Origin: Oscillospiraceae bacterium
Lineage (GTDB): Bacteria > Bacillota > Clostridia > Oscillospirales > Ruminococcaceae
Direction of reading: 5' to 3'
DNA: 64,000 nt
NCBI GenBank assembly: GCA_016296505.1
Contig: JAEDJD010000009.1
Coordinates: 1 to 64,000 of the forward strand
The translations under genes were made by a program, and so were the position numbers. Below, piece after piece: positions 9,156 to 17,666 of the stretch. Under the pieces are notes generated by a model. That model worked only from the letters and a program-made list of their open reading frames with translations, was not told the DNA's origin and made no database searches. Numbering within the stretch: position 1 is the stretch's first letter; every line of letters begins with the position of its first letter.

Positions 9156-9299
9156 ATGGATACGAAAAAAAGACGAATGCTGCGAATTGGCTTTATTGGA
9201 ATTGGCGCGGTATGTATTTGCGTCGGCATTCTGCGCGGCGAATATACTGTGATTCTGCAAAAGGCGGTGAAAATATGTCTCGAATGCATCGGTATATAG
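9156..9299 (+). CDS. CD1871A-family small CXXC protein
   Basis: A 47-residue peptide with a basic N-terminus, one hydrophobic segment (LRIGFIGIGAVCICVGIL) and the C-terminal signature RGEYTVILQKAVKICLECIGI, whose CLEC supplies the CXXC motif. This matches the small Clostridial family named after C. difficile CD1871A, as I recall it. It ends inside the start of the following Fe-S membrane protein gene (25-base overlap), so the two are probably co-translated, and the CXXC peptide may serve the Fe-S protein as a redox partner or assembly factor (inference). An in-frame ATG at 9117 would overlap the ABC-F gene; 9156 fits the family's N-terminus better. Confidence 0.8.
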   Translation: MDTKKRRMLRIGFIGIGAVCICVGILRGEYTVILQKAVKICLECIGI

Positions 9300-10228
9300 G
9301 GCGTGCTTCCGATGAACGGAATCATCAGGACGGCGCTGCGCCGAATCAGAAGCATCTGCGCCGCCATTCGAGTTTCAGACTGATGATACAACTGCTTGCG
9401 GCTGCATTTTTCAATGGCTACGCGGCAGGCTTTCTCAAAGGCAAAATATTTACCGGCAGGACGAAGCTGTTTTGCGTTCCCGTCCTGAACTGCTATGCCT
9501 GCCCCGGCGCGCTCGGCTCGTGTCCGATCGGCGCGATGCAGGCGGTAATCGGCAGCAGACACCGGTTTCCGTTTTTGGTTCTTGGGACGCTGATGCTGTT
9601 CGGTGTCGTTTGCGGCAGACTGCTCTGCGGATTTCTCTGCCCGTTCGGACTGATACAGGATCTGTTGTACTGCATTCCGCTGCCGAAACGCAAAGTACCT
9701 CGTAAAATCGACAAGCGCCTGCGTCATCTCAAATATGCGATTCTGGTGATATTTGTCCTGCTGATACCGGCTCTGACATCCAATGCTTTTGGAACCGGCG
9801 AGCCGGGATTCTGTAAGTATATCTGCCCTGCCGGAACGCTGGAGGGCGGTGTTCCGCTTCTGCTTGCAAATGAGAATCTGCGGCAGGCGGTTGGCTTTTT
9901 GTTTTCATGGAAATGCGCCGTTCTGCTTGCCGTACTGATCGGCTCTATGCTTGTCAGTCGGTTTTTCTGCCGGTATCTGTGTCCGCTTGGAGCGTTTTAT
10001 GCGCTGTTTCACCGGTTTGCGCTGTACCAGATGCAGGTGCGGACGGAACGCTGTATCGGCTGCGGCAAATGCGATGCGGTTTGTCCGATGGCGCTTGACG
10101 TCCGAAAAGAGATCGCTGGCGGCGAATGTATCCGCTGCGGCAGGTGTAAGGCAATCTGTCCGACAAAGGCGATTGACAGTGATATATGCGCGGAGCGTGA
10201 GCCATCTGCAACGTGCGAAACAGAGTGA
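9275..10228 (+). CDS. NapH/NosR-like 4Fe-4S membrane protein
   Basis: A 317-residue polytopic membrane protein, probably an electron-transfer subunit at the cytoplasmic membrane. Conserved cysteine loops between hydrophobic segments are CYACPGALGSCPIG, CGFLCPFG, CKYICPAGTLEGG and CRYLCPLGAF, as in the NapH/NosR/CcoG-like family. Two ferredoxin-type motifs close the protein: CIGCGKCDAVCP and CIRCGRCKAICP, each binding a [4Fe-4S] cluster. The start at 9275 lies inside the CXXC-peptide gene. No periplasmic partner, thioredoxin or terminal reductase is nearby, so its electron donor and acceptor are unknown. Confidence 0.88.
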   Translation: MSRMHRYIGRASDERNHQDGAAPNQKHLRRHSSFRLMIQLLAAAFFNGYAAGFLKGKIFTGRTKLFCVPVLNCYACPGALGSCPIGAMQAVIGSRHRFPFLVLGTLMLFGVVCGRLLCGFLCPFGLIQDLLYCIPLPKRKVPRKIDKRLRHLKYAILVIFVLLIPALTSNAFGTGEPGFCKYICPAGTLEGGVPLLLANENLRQAVGFLFSWKCAVLLAVLIGSMLVSRFFCRYLCPLGAFYALFHRFALYQMQVRTERCIGCGKCDAVCPMALDVRKEIAGGECIRCGRCKAICPTKAIDSDICAEREPSATCETE

Positions 10229-10274
10229 ATATGGTAATGATATACGGGGTTCGGTATTTTTTTGACTTGTGCCA

Positions 10275-10303
10275 TTGCTTTTTATTGGATAATATGCTAT
10301 AAT
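10275..10303 (+). promoter_or_regulatory. Promoter for the GH25 gene
   Basis: TTGCTT (10275-10280), 17-base spacer, TATAAT (10298-10303). Confidence 0.7.
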
Positions 10304-10339
10304 AGATAAGATTATATGAAATTAGAAAGGAGTGGTATC

Positions 10340-11755
10340 TTGGACGGTTTTCTGCGCCGCGTCATGGCGCTGCTGACGGCGTTTGTCCTATTTGCCGTCA
10401 TGCTGTTTTATACGTCGGCGGATGCCGCTCCGCTTCATGCCGACGCGGCTGCCGAAATACTCGGCGTTGACGTTTCCAAATATCAGGAGGAAATCGACTG
10501 GAAAACGCTTGCGCAAAGCGATGTCAAATTCGCCATTCTGCGCTGCTGCAAGGTGATTCGCGCCTATAATGACTGGGAAGTTGACGCGACTTTTGAGCGA
10601 AATTATGCCGAAGCGAAGGCTGCCGGTCTTGCCGTCGGGTGTTATATGTATACGGATGCCGCGACCATCGAAGAATTTGAAGAGGACTGCTCCTATATGC
10701 TCGGATTTCTCAAAGACAAATCCTTTGAGTTTCCGGTGTTTTTAGATCTGGAATCTGCCTCGCGGCAGGAGCACCTTTCGCCGGAGGTCTTTATGCCGGC
10801 GCTGCTGACCGGTCTCGAAATGATCGAGGACGCCGGACATACTGCGGGTGTGTATTCCAGCACGGCATTTTTCAGCGAGTGTATTGATCGGCAGGAGCTT
10901 CAGGACGCAGGCTATCCGATTTGGGAAGCCAATTATTTCAATACGGTAAACGGTTTATCCAGTCCAGCCGGACATGATCTTTCCGCTGAAGCAACGATCT
11001 GGCAGTATTCCGGATGCGGCAGAATGCCCGGTATCCGTACAACGGTGGACTGCAACATCTGCTATACATATAGCTTTTTTAATCATGCGGCAACGATTGT
11101 GAATTCGATTCTGCCGAGCGGTACGCTCAAAAACGGTTCCAATTTCACGGTTGCCGGAACGGTACAATCGGCATCTGTTCTTCGGACGATTACAGGTGCA
11201 ATTTATGATGTGCAAACGCCCGATAAGCCGGTGCAGACCGTTACGGTTTATCCCCACGCGCGAGAGTATAAGCTGACCGGATTTTTTACGAAAAAACTTA
11301 TCTTTTCGACATTGCCGGACGGGGAATACGAGCTGCATATTACCGCAGTTGACGCTTCTGATACGTTGATTGACGTTGCAAAATCGCAGTTCACGATCAG
11401 TTCGGACAGTTCGGACGGCGATTCTTCGGTTGTGACGACCGAAGAACCGGAGCATGATCGCAAGCCGAATGAATCGCAAAAAGAGCAAAGAGAGCAGGAG
11501 GAATATTTACAGTATTCCGGAGAAAAAAATACCGATGGACAGCTTGGCGCACTGGTTTCATGCTGGATGCTCAAACACTTCTCCATGCGGAAAATTTGCG
11601 GACGCGCTGCAAAAATCGGTTTGAAGCTGCGTCTGGAGCGCACGCCGCTGTACCGCATTGTGTCAAAGACGTTTCTTGTGCTCGAAATCGGTTATCTGGC
11701 ATCGACGATACGCTTGGAAATTGCGCAGGCAAAAGCGGATATGGTCGCTGCATGA
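10340..11755 (+). CDS. Secreted GH25-family muramidase (lysozyme-like)
   Basis: Predicted to cleave the beta-1,4 bond between N-acetylmuramic acid and N-acetylglucosamine in peptidoglycan. The start chosen is TTG at 10340, 7 bases after GGAG at 10329-10332; the ATG at 10316 lies before that site. A basic N-terminus and hydrophobic stretch (MALLTAFVLFAVMLFYT) act as signal peptide or anchor. The GH25 barrel starts at ILGVDVSKYQ, with the conserved Asp, and carries the catalytic DxE in VFLDLES; it ends near WQYSGCG...VDCNICY. An Ig-like or beta-sandwich segment follows, then a Ser/Glu-rich linker and about 70 residues of unrecognised basic and hydrophobic sequence. The length of 471 residues is roughly twice the catalytic domain. 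Confidence 0.9.
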   Translation: MDGFLRRVMALLTAFVLFAVMLFYTSADAAPLHADAAAEILGVDVSKYQEEIDWKTLAQSDVKFAILRCCKVIRAYNDWEVDATFERNYAEAKAAGLAVGCYMYTDAATIEEFEEDCSYMLGFLKDKSFEFPVFLDLESASRQEHLSPEVFMPALLTGLEMIEDAGHTAGVYSSTAFFSECIDRQELQDAGYPIWEANYFNTVNGLSSPAGHDLSAEATIWQYSGCGRMPGIRTTVDCNICYTYSFFNHAATIVNSILPSGTLKNGSNFTVAGTVQSASVLRTITGAIYDVQTPDKPVQTVTVYPHAREYKLTGFFTKKLIFSTLPDGEYELHITAVDASDTLIDVAKSQFTISSDSSDGDSSVVTTEEPEHDRKPNESQKEQREQEEYLQYSGEKNTDGQLGALVSCWMLKHFSMRKICGRAAKIGLKLRLERTPLYRIVSKTFLVLEIGYLASTIRLEIAQAKADMVAA

Positions 11756-11779
11756 GCGTATATGAATATAAAAAAATAG

Positions 11780-11826
11780 AACATCCCGAAAGCAGCGTAT
11801 TTGCACTGTTTTCGGGATGTTTGATT
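11780..11826. terminator. Bidirectional terminator between GH25 and DUF4250 genes
   Basis: AACATCCCGAAA (11780-11791) pairs with TTTCGGGATGTT (11810-11821). On the plus strand TTGATTATT follows; on the minus strand a run of T (complement of 11769-11776) follows. It can end both convergent units. Confidence 0.8.
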
Positions 11827-11833
11827 ATTATGC

Positions 11834-12010
11834 TCACCGGAATCGCCGCTGCGCTTCATCGTAATGGAAGCCGGCGGCATTCATTTGATCGAGCAGCGCG
11901 TCGGAATCCAGTTCATGTTCGGAGCAGAATTCCGTCAGCGTCATGCCGGTATCGCGAAGCTGCGTATTCAGAAAACTAAACAGGATATATACATCAGTCG
12001 GAAGATTCAT
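11834..12010 (-). CDS. DUF4250 domain small protein
   Basis: A 58-residue protein beginning MNLPTDVYILFSFLNTQLRD and ending near GFHYDEAQRRFR. The N-terminal MNLP...LSF.NT.LRD, central EFC and terminal YDE...F pattern match the DUF4250 family of small Firmicute proteins, which has no assigned function. AAAGGA lies about 12 bases before the ATG. It starts 27 bases after the stop of the C39-type lipoprotein gene and has no promoter of its own that I can see, so it is probably the second gene of that unit. Confidence 0.8.
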   Translation of the reverse strand: MNLPTDVYILFSFLNTQLRDTGMTLTEFCSEHELDSDALLDQMNAAGFHYDEAQRRFR

Positions 12011-12037
12011 TTGTGTTTATGTTTCCTTTCTGAATTC

Positions 12038-12952
12038 TTATCCGTTGGAAACTGGTTCTTTTGGTGTGCGAAGCGACTGCGGTAAGGTTTCCAGTACCAG
12101 CGGATCAATTACGACAGCCTGTTGGAATAAGCCGTCATACGCCGTTTGAACCGCCGCCTTGCTGTAAGGCGTGATATCCGTATGCGACATGGAATCGCTG
12201 AAGTAATAGTAGTTGTCGTCATAGCCGATCAGCACGAGCGCGTGCTCTGGATTGATAAATTCATACAGCTCGCCGTTCGGGAGATACCATTTGAATTGGC
12301 TGACATAGGGACTCTGCATATTGATTGTCGCCCAAAAAATAACAGGTTGTCCTTTGTCGATGTAATTTTTGCATAAATCGTCAATCGAAACATGATCCAG
12401 CGTAATGGCAAGACCGTCTGCAATTTTATTGATTGCCTTGGCGATCACCGTATTGTAGCAGCCGAATCCGCCGCCGTCACGCGGATCGCCGATGAAATAT
12501 TCCCATGGGCTTTCGCCGTGCAGCATTCCGTCGTCGCCTGCCTCCGGGTACCATGCGCGCGGCAGATATTCGTCGATGAAACGGTCAATATCCATATTGA
12601 TTCCGTAGTATTGCAGCACCGAAACGGACGCAAGAGATTCGCAGGCAGTCAGATAACTGGTAAACTGCGTATAATGCGGCACATTCTGAATGACAATGCC
12701 GTGATTGCCGTTATAGTTGCCGATTGCGTTTTCCTGCCATGCCGGATCAATCGTAATCGCTGTCGTTGTTGTTGTTGCGGTTGCGGTTGTAGACGATGTG
12801 GTTGTGGTGAGAATGCTCTCGACGACGTTATCCGGCAGCAGTGCGGTAGAATCCTCTGGTGTTTCTATCGGCTGCGCGCAGCTGCAGAGCAGGGCGAGCA
12901 TCGGCGCGCATATCAGCATCGAAAGATCATGCAGTCGTAAACGATTTTCCAG
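12038..12952 (-). CDS. Lipoprotein with C39-like cysteine peptidase domain
   Basis: A surface lipoprotein with a papain-like C39_2-type domain. The N-terminus has a hydrophobic segment ending in the lipobox LLCSC. A Thr/Ser-rich linker (many TTT repeats) leads into the catalytic domain: the nucleophile in QFTSYLTACESLAS, the His in NPEHALVLIGYDD and the Asp in YYFSDSM. Such domains cleave, or merely bind, peptides outside the cell. The promoter's predicted transcription start near 12988 rules out the upstream ATG at 13117. The best ribosome binding site (GGAGG) is 7 bases before a CTG at 12952, so a non-ATG start is proposed; the first in-frame ATG in the transcript (12919) would leave a very short signal sequence. 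Confidence 0.85.
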   Translation of the reverse strand: MENRLRLHDLSMLICAPMLALLCSCAQPIETPEDSTALLPDNVVESILTTTTSSTTATATTTTTAITIDPAWQENAIGNYNGNHGIVIQNVPHYTQFTSYLTACESLASVSVLQYYGINMDIDRFIDEYLPRAWYPEAGDDGMLHGESPWEYFIGDPRDGGGFGCYNTVIAKAINKIADGLAITLDHVSIDDLCKNYIDKGQPVIFWATINMQSPYVSQFKWYLPNGELYEFINPEHALVLIGYDDNYYYFSDSMSHTDITPYSKAAVQTAYDGLFQQAVVIDPLVLETLPQSLRTPKEPVSNG

Positions 12953-12994
12953 AATAATCCCTCCTGATCCGTTTTTGATTCCTGTATCACTGTT

Positions 12995-13023
12995 ATTATA
13001 CACGATATTCTTTTTTTTGTCAA
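12995..13023 (-). promoter_or_regulatory. Consensus promoter for the C39 lipoprotein-DUF4250 unit
   Basis: On the minus strand TTGACA (13018-13023), a 17-base A-rich spacer and TATAAT (12995-13000) form a perfect sigma-A consensus. Confidence 0.88.
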
Positions 13024-13148
13024 ATATGAAGTGTAAAGTCTTGCTGCTTGTTGAGAAATACATCTGGACGATTCGTTTTTTGTGGCAATATGCCCGAATC
13101 GGCATAGAATATGGCAAACGGCATCAGCCGCAGAATTTGGAGGTCACT

Positions 13149-14201
13149 ATGCAGAGATCATACTTTTTGGGCGGTGCGTCCCCGACAGGATTTACGACAT
13201 CCTTTTGGACGGAACATCGCGGATATTATGGATACTATTTAAAAGGCGGTCCCGGAACTGGTAAATCTACGCTGATGAAAAAGATTGCCGCCGCCTTTTC
13301 CGATGAAACAATTTCCTGCTGGCATTGCGCTTCTGATCCGCATTCGCTGGACGCTGTGGTTCTGGAGGATCGCGGCGTTTTTATTGCGGACGCAACGGCT
13401 CCGCATGAAGCAGGTACGCAGCTTCCATTTGTGACGGGTGAGACCGTTGATCTGGCGGCAGGACTTTCGCCGGAGCCGCTTCGGGCAAATCAAACGGAAA
13501 TTCTGCGGCTCTGGCAGGAGAATCGTGCCGCGCATCGTCAGGCGCAAAAGGGGCTTGCCGGGATTGCGGAAATGGAAGCGATGATTGCGGATGCCGCTGC
13601 GCCGGCTTTGCAGAAAGAGAAACTCTGCGGATTCGCCGCGCGGCTCGGCAAGCGTTTGATTTCCAAATCGGCAGACGGTCAGGGGACTGTGTTGTATCGT
13701 CAGAGCATAGCGCTGACGCCAGACGGTTTTGTTCGGTATTTTCCGGAGGGCTTTGATCTGCTGCTCATACATGATCCGCTGCGGATCGCCGGAGAATTGC
13801 TGCTGACCCAGCTGGCGGCGTATGCAGCCGAATCCGGTACGGTCTGCGAGGTGACGAGCGCGCTCACCAGACCGGATTCTCCGCCTGTGACGCTCATTCT
13901 TCCGGCATACAGGCTCGTGATTGCCGCTGTGACCGACGCCGCGCCCTCAGAATTTCCGACGCCGGTTTCCAGTATTCGGGCGCAGCGTTTTTATGACGCC
14001 GCCGTTCTGCGGAAACATCGTGCGCTGATTCGGTTCGGCAGCAAAACAGCCGCGCAGACTGTTCAAAAGGTGACCGATCTGCTTTCAGACGCACTTCGTA
14101 TCCACGACGCGTTGGAATCCTATTATATCCGTGCTTTGAATCCGCAGTTCCTCAATCAAAAAGCAGAGGAACTGATTCAGGATATTCAACAGAGGAAATG
14201 A
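13149..14201 (+). CDS. P-loop ATPase, PRK06851-like
   Basis: A 350-residue soluble protein beginning MQRSYFLGGASPTGFTTSF, with a Walker A motif GGPGTGKSTLMKK at about residues 33-45. The layout (P-loop near the N-terminus, then a ligand-like segment DCASDP.SLD with an adjacent VFIADATAPH, and a second half with similar motif spacing) resembles an uncharacterised ATPase family of Clostridia known to me as PRK06851. Its substrate is unknown. The start is set by GGAGGT 4 bases before the ATG at 13149; longer in-frame starts overlap the divergent promoter. It ends in a convergent terminator shared with the CoaE-M18 gene. Confidence 0.75.
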   Translation: MQRSYFLGGASPTGFTTSFWTEHRGYYGYYLKGGPGTGKSTLMKKIAAAFSDETISCWHCASDPHSLDAVVLEDRGVFIADATAPHEAGTQLPFVTGETVDLAAGLSPEPLRANQTEILRLWQENRAAHRQAQKGLAGIAEMEAMIADAAAPALQKEKLCGFAARLGKRLISKSADGQGTVLYRQSIALTPDGFVRYFPEGFDLLLIHDPLRIAGELLLTQLAAYAAESGTVCEVTSALTRPDSPPVTLILPAYRLVIAAVTDAAPSEFPTPVSSIRAQRFYDAAVLRKHRALIRFGSKTAAQTVQKVTDLLSDALRIHDALESYYIRALNPQFLNQKAEELIQDIQQRK

Positions 14202-14262
14202 CGTCTGCCGCGTGGAAGGATATCGTCTTATCATGCAGGAAAGATACTGTATATTTGCAATG

Positions 14263-14301
14263 AAATGCGCGGTCAGAGAATTCCTCCGACTGCGCATTTT
14301 T
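14263..14301 (+). terminator. Intrinsic terminator after the P-loop ATPase gene
   Basis: AAATGCGC and the following GTC pair with GAC and GCGCATTT around an 11-13 base loop, followed by TTTTTG at 14297-14302. Confidence 0.7.
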
Positions 14302-14322
14302 GTGCATGGATATTGGATGAAA

Positions 14323-16389
14323 TCAGGAGAAGTTGAATGCAAGAATCGCCTGATAACACATATATACGTCGATTTTGCTGACAACCTCAAGCGGCGCGTG
14401 CATGGAGAGTACCGGTACGCCGACATCGACTGTATCAATATTCAGATTTGCAAGATATGCAGCGACCGTTCCGCCGCCGCCGAGATCGACCTTGCCAAGC
14501 TCTCCGGTCTGCCAGACGACGCCGGCTTCATCAAAGAGCGCGCGCATTTTGCCGATGAATTCTGCGGACGCGTCCGATGAGCCGCTTTTGCCGCGTGCGC
14601 CCGTATATTTCATCATGCAGACGCCGTAATTGAGCATGGCGCAGTTTCTGCGGTCGTTGACATCGGCAAAGGTCGGATCAAAGGCTGCCGTGACGTCCGC
14701 GGAAAGACACTGGGAATTGGCGAAAACCGTATGCGCTTCGGTGCCGAACGCCGCTGCAAGATCTTTCATAAAGTGATAGAAATAGGCGGACTGTAAGCCG
14801 GTATTGCCCTCGCTGCCAATTTCTTCCTTATCCGTCAGGATGACGACTGCGGTATGCTGCGGATGCTCGGTTTGCAGCAGCGCTGCCAGCGACGGATATG
14901 CGCAGACGCGGTCATCATGTCCGTATGCGCCAATCATGCTGCGGTCAAAGCCGAGATCACGCGCTTTGCCTGCCGGAACGATCTCCAGTTCCGCCGAGAG
15001 GAAATCTGCCTCGGTGACGCCGTATTTTTCGTTGAGAATCTGCATGACGCGCAGCTTGACCAGATCGCTGCCCTCGTCGCTGCGGAACGGACGCGAGCCG
15101 ATCAGCAGATTCAGCTCCTCGCCCTTGATACCCTGAGCAAGCGTGCGCTTTACCTGCTCCTGTGCCAGATGCGGCAGAAGATCGGTGACGCAAAAGATCG
15201 GATCCGCAGGATCTTCACCAACCGCAATCTGGACTGTGCTGCCGTCCTTTTTGACGACGACGCCGTGCAGCGCCAGCGGCAGGGCTGTCCACTGATACTT
15301 TTTGATACCGCCGTAATAATGCGTTTTGAACAGCGCGAGTTCGCCGTCCTCATAGAGCGGCGACTGCTTCAGATCCAGACGCGGCGAGTCGATATGCGCC
15401 GCAGAAAGACGAATGCCATCTGCAAGCGGTTCGCTGCCGATTACGGCTGCAATGATCGCTTTGCCGCGATTGCAGGTATAGATTTTGTCGCCAGCCTGAA
15501 CGGCGTCGCCGCGTTTCCACTTCCGGAATCCGTTTGCTTCCAGAAGCTCTGCGCTATAGGCGGCTGCTTCGCGTTCGGTTTTGCCGCGGTCGAGGAATTC
15601 CTTGTAGTCCTCGCAGAATGCGTCGCAAGCTGCGATTTTTGCGTCGTCAAGCAGCAAACCGGCGTTTTGTTTCTTCATCAGCAGAGATTCCTTCAATGCC
15701 TTGACCTTATCTTTTGATTCCATGATGCGAATATCCTCCTTATGAACAGACATGGTTTTCTGATGCGCTTCCGCTTTCTGCCGAAGCTGCCGTATGATGT
15801 GTCGGACTGCCGTATACAGTACGGCTTCCGTTCCGTTATTTTCAATGACGGCATCGGAATGTGAACGGAAAAAGCGTTCCGAATGCTGTGCGTTCATGCG
15901 CTGCAGCGCTTGTGCTTCTGTCAGACGATCCCGCTGCATAATGCGTGACTTCCGGATTTCCTGCGGCGCGATAACCGAGATGACGGCGTGACAAAAGCGA
16001 TAAATGCCGCTTTCAAACAATGTCGGCGCGTCCAGAAGAATGATACGGAAGCCCTGTGCGGCAAGCTGCTCGGTCTGCTGCCGGATTGCCCGCGTGATAT
16101 ACGGAAAAATAAGCGCCTGATAGTGCGCGCGGGCTTCTTCGTTTTCAAAGATCAGCTTGGCGACTGCCTTCCGGTTTAATTGACCGTCCGGCAGAAGAAT
16201 CGCGTCCCCGAATACGCGGTACAGCGCCTCCAGACAGGGTGCGCCTTTCTCGACAACCTGCCGTGCGACCGTATCTGCATTGATAATTGCAATATCGTCA
16301 GATTCCAGTATCCGGCTGACGGTTGTTTTTCCGGCGCCGGTCTGACCGGTCAGACCGACAAGATAGCATTCTGTTCTGATACGCCTCAC
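14323..16389 (-). CDS. coaE: Dephospho-CoA kinase fused in frame to M18 aminopeptidase
   Basis: One uninterrupted frame encodes two enzymes. Residues 1 to about 200 are CoaE, the last step of coenzyme A synthesis: P-loop GLTGQTGAGKTT, NADTVARQVV, and LLDAPTLFESG. After a short basic linker the rest is a zinc aminopeptidase of family M18: AAHIDSPRLD, TDKEEIGSEGN and VLSMHAPLEVV supply metal ligands, and the 466-residue length fits. A start at GTG 16389 is chosen because the promoter's predicted start leaves only about 15 bases of leader; GGAAGG sits just upstream. An AAGGAGG site lies 11 bases before the internal ATG at 15723, so free M18 may also be made. Fused, separate or both products are possible. 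Confidence 0.88.
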   Translation of the reverse strand: MRRIRTECYLVGLTGQTGAGKTTVSRILESDDIAIINADTVARQVVEKGAPCLEALYRVFGDAILLPDGQLNRKAVAKLIFENEEARAHYQALIFPYITRAIRQQTEQLAAQGFRIILLDAPTLFESGIYRFCHAVISVIAPQEIRKSRIMQRDRLTEAQALQRMNAQHSERFFRSHSDAVIENNGTEAVLYTAVRHIIRQLRQKAEAHQKTMSVHKEDIRIMESKDKVKALKESLLMKKQNAGLLLDDAKIAACDAFCEDYKEFLDRGKTEREAAAYSAELLEANGFRKWKRGDAVQAGDKIYTCNRGKAIIAAVIGSEPLADGIRLSAAHIDSPRLDLKQSPLYEDGELALFKTHYYGGIKKYQWTALPLALHGVVVKKDGSTVQIAVGEDPADPIFCVTDLLPHLAQEQVKRTLAQGIKGEELNLLIGSRPFRSDEGSDLVKLRVMQILNEKYGVTEADFLSAELEIVPAGKARDLGFDRSMIGAYGHDDRVCAYPSLAALLQTEHPQHTAVVILTDKEEIGSEGNTGLQSAYFYHFMKDLAAAFGTEAHTVFANSQCLSADVTAAFDPTFADVNDRRNCAMLNYGVCMMKYTGARGKSGSSDASAEFIGKMRALFDEAGVVWQTGELGKVDLGGGGTVAAYLANLNIDTVDVGVPVLSMHAPLEVVSKIDVYMCYQAILAFNFS
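15735..15741 (-). promoter_or_regulatory. Internal ribosome binding site for the M18 aminopeptidase
   Basis: A perfect AAGGAGG on the minus strand inside the coaE-M18 frame, 11 bases before the ATG at 15723 that begins MESKDKVKALKESLL, a typical M18 N-terminus. It suggests the two genes were once separate or that the downstream enzyme is still initiated independently. Confidence 0.75.
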
Positions 16390-16410
16390 ATCCCTTCCGT
16401 TTGCTGTATT

Positions 16411-16439
16411 ATTATACCATATTATCTGGTAAAATGCAA
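16411..16439 (-). promoter_or_regulatory. Promoter for coaE-M18
   Basis: On the minus strand TTGCAT (16434-16439), 17-base spacer, TATAAT (16411-16416). Confidence 0.75.
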
Positions 16440-16513
16440 TGGAGCCAATGAAAAAAGTGACAGCAGATATCATGATATGGAACCCTGAATATTGGAATTA
16501 CAGTGCATGGGAC

Positions 16514-16542
16514 TTGCCGTTTTCGGAAAAACGTGCTATAAT
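16514..16542 (+). promoter_or_regulatory. Promoter for prfA-tsaC
   Basis: TTGCCG (16514-16519), 17-base spacer, TATAAT (16537-16542), about 30 bases before the prfA start. Confidence 0.75.
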
Positions 16543-16577
16543 AGCACTGAATGTATGGAAATGAAAGGATGATCCAG

Positions 16578-17666
16578 ATGCAGATCGAGGAACAGCTTCG
16601 GCGTGCGGAGCAGAAATATGACGAGCTGACCGAGCGGCTTCAGGATGGCAGTATCGCTGCGGATTCGACAAAGTTTGCGGCATTGATGAAGGAGTATAAG
16701 CAGCTTACGCCGGTTGTCGAGGCGCTCCGCAGCTATTCCGCCTGTCAAAATGCGATCGCAGAGCTGGACGCGCTGCTTGCAGAGCCGGACGCCGATTCCG
16801 AGTTCCGCGCAATGGCGCAGACGGAACGCCAGACGGAAACTGAACGCCTTGCAGAACTGAAAACAGAGATCGAACGTCTGCTGACGCCCGAAAATGAAGC
16901 GGATAGCCGGAATGTCATTGTGGAGATTCGCAGCGGCGCCGGCGGCGAGGAGGCGGCGCTCTTTGCCCATTCCCTCCATCGGATGTATTCGATGTACGCG
17001 GAACGGCAGGGCTGGCGGCAGACCGTCATGAACCTGAATGAAACCGAGCTGGGCGGGACAAAGGAAGTGACGTTTTCACTTTCCGGCGATTATGTCTATG
17101 CGAAAATGAAGTATGAAAGCGGCGTACATCGTGTACAGCGCGTTCCGGAGACGGAATCGCAGGGCAGAGTGCATACTTCGACGGTTACGGTCGCTGTTTT
17201 ACAGGAGGTCGCGGATGTGGAGCTGGAACTGAATCCGAATGATCTGCGGATTGATGTGTTCCGTTCGAGTGGCGCAGGCGGTCAGCATATCAATAAAACG
17301 TCCTCGGCAATCCGCGTGACGCATATTCCGACAGGCATGGTGGTGGAATGTCAGGACGAGCGTTCGCAATATAAAAATAAGGACAGGGCGCTCTCTGTTC
17401 TGCGGGCGCGTCTGTTTGCAAGAGCGCAGGCGGAGCAGGACGCGCAGATCGCTGCGGAACGACGAACACAGGTCGGTACGGGCGATCGTTCCGAGAAGAT
17501 CAGAACCTATAATTTTCCGCAGTCGCGTTTGACCGATCACCGGATCGGCTTTTCCCTCTACCGTCTGGAGGATGTGATGAATGGCGATCTCGACGCGGTT
17601 TTTGCCGCGCTGATACAAGCGGAACAGGCGGAGAAACTCAGCAAACAAAAGGAGTCGGAAATATGA
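16578..17666 (+). CDS. prfA: Peptide chain release factor 1
   Basis: Terminates translation at UAA and UAG and releases the nascent chain. The 362-residue product has the usual RF1 length and layout: an N-terminal helical domain, the GVHRVQRVPETESQGR block, and the GGQ loop (SGAGGQHINKTSSAIRVTH) that acts in the peptidyl-transferase centre. The start at 16578 has AAAGG about 9 bases upstream; the ATGs at 16551 and 16569 are too far from or too close to it. It overlaps tsaC by 4 bases (ATGA), indicating translational coupling. Confidence 0.97.
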   Translation: MQIEEQLRRAEQKYDELTERLQDGSIAADSTKFAALMKEYKQLTPVVEALRSYSACQNAIAELDALLAEPDADSEFRAMAQTERQTETERLAELKTEIERLLTPENEADSRNVIVEIRSGAGGEEAALFAHSLHRMYSMYAERQGWRQTVMNLNETELGGTKEVTFSLSGDYVYAKMKYESGVHRVQRVPETESQGRVHTSTVTVAVLQEVADVELELNPNDLRIDVFRSSGAGGQHINKTSSAIRVTHIPTGMVVECQDERSQYKNKDRALSVLRARLFARAQAEQDAQIAAERRTQVGTGDRSEKIRTYNFPQSRLTDHRIGFSLYRLEDVMNGDLDAVFAALIQAEQAEKLSKQKESEI

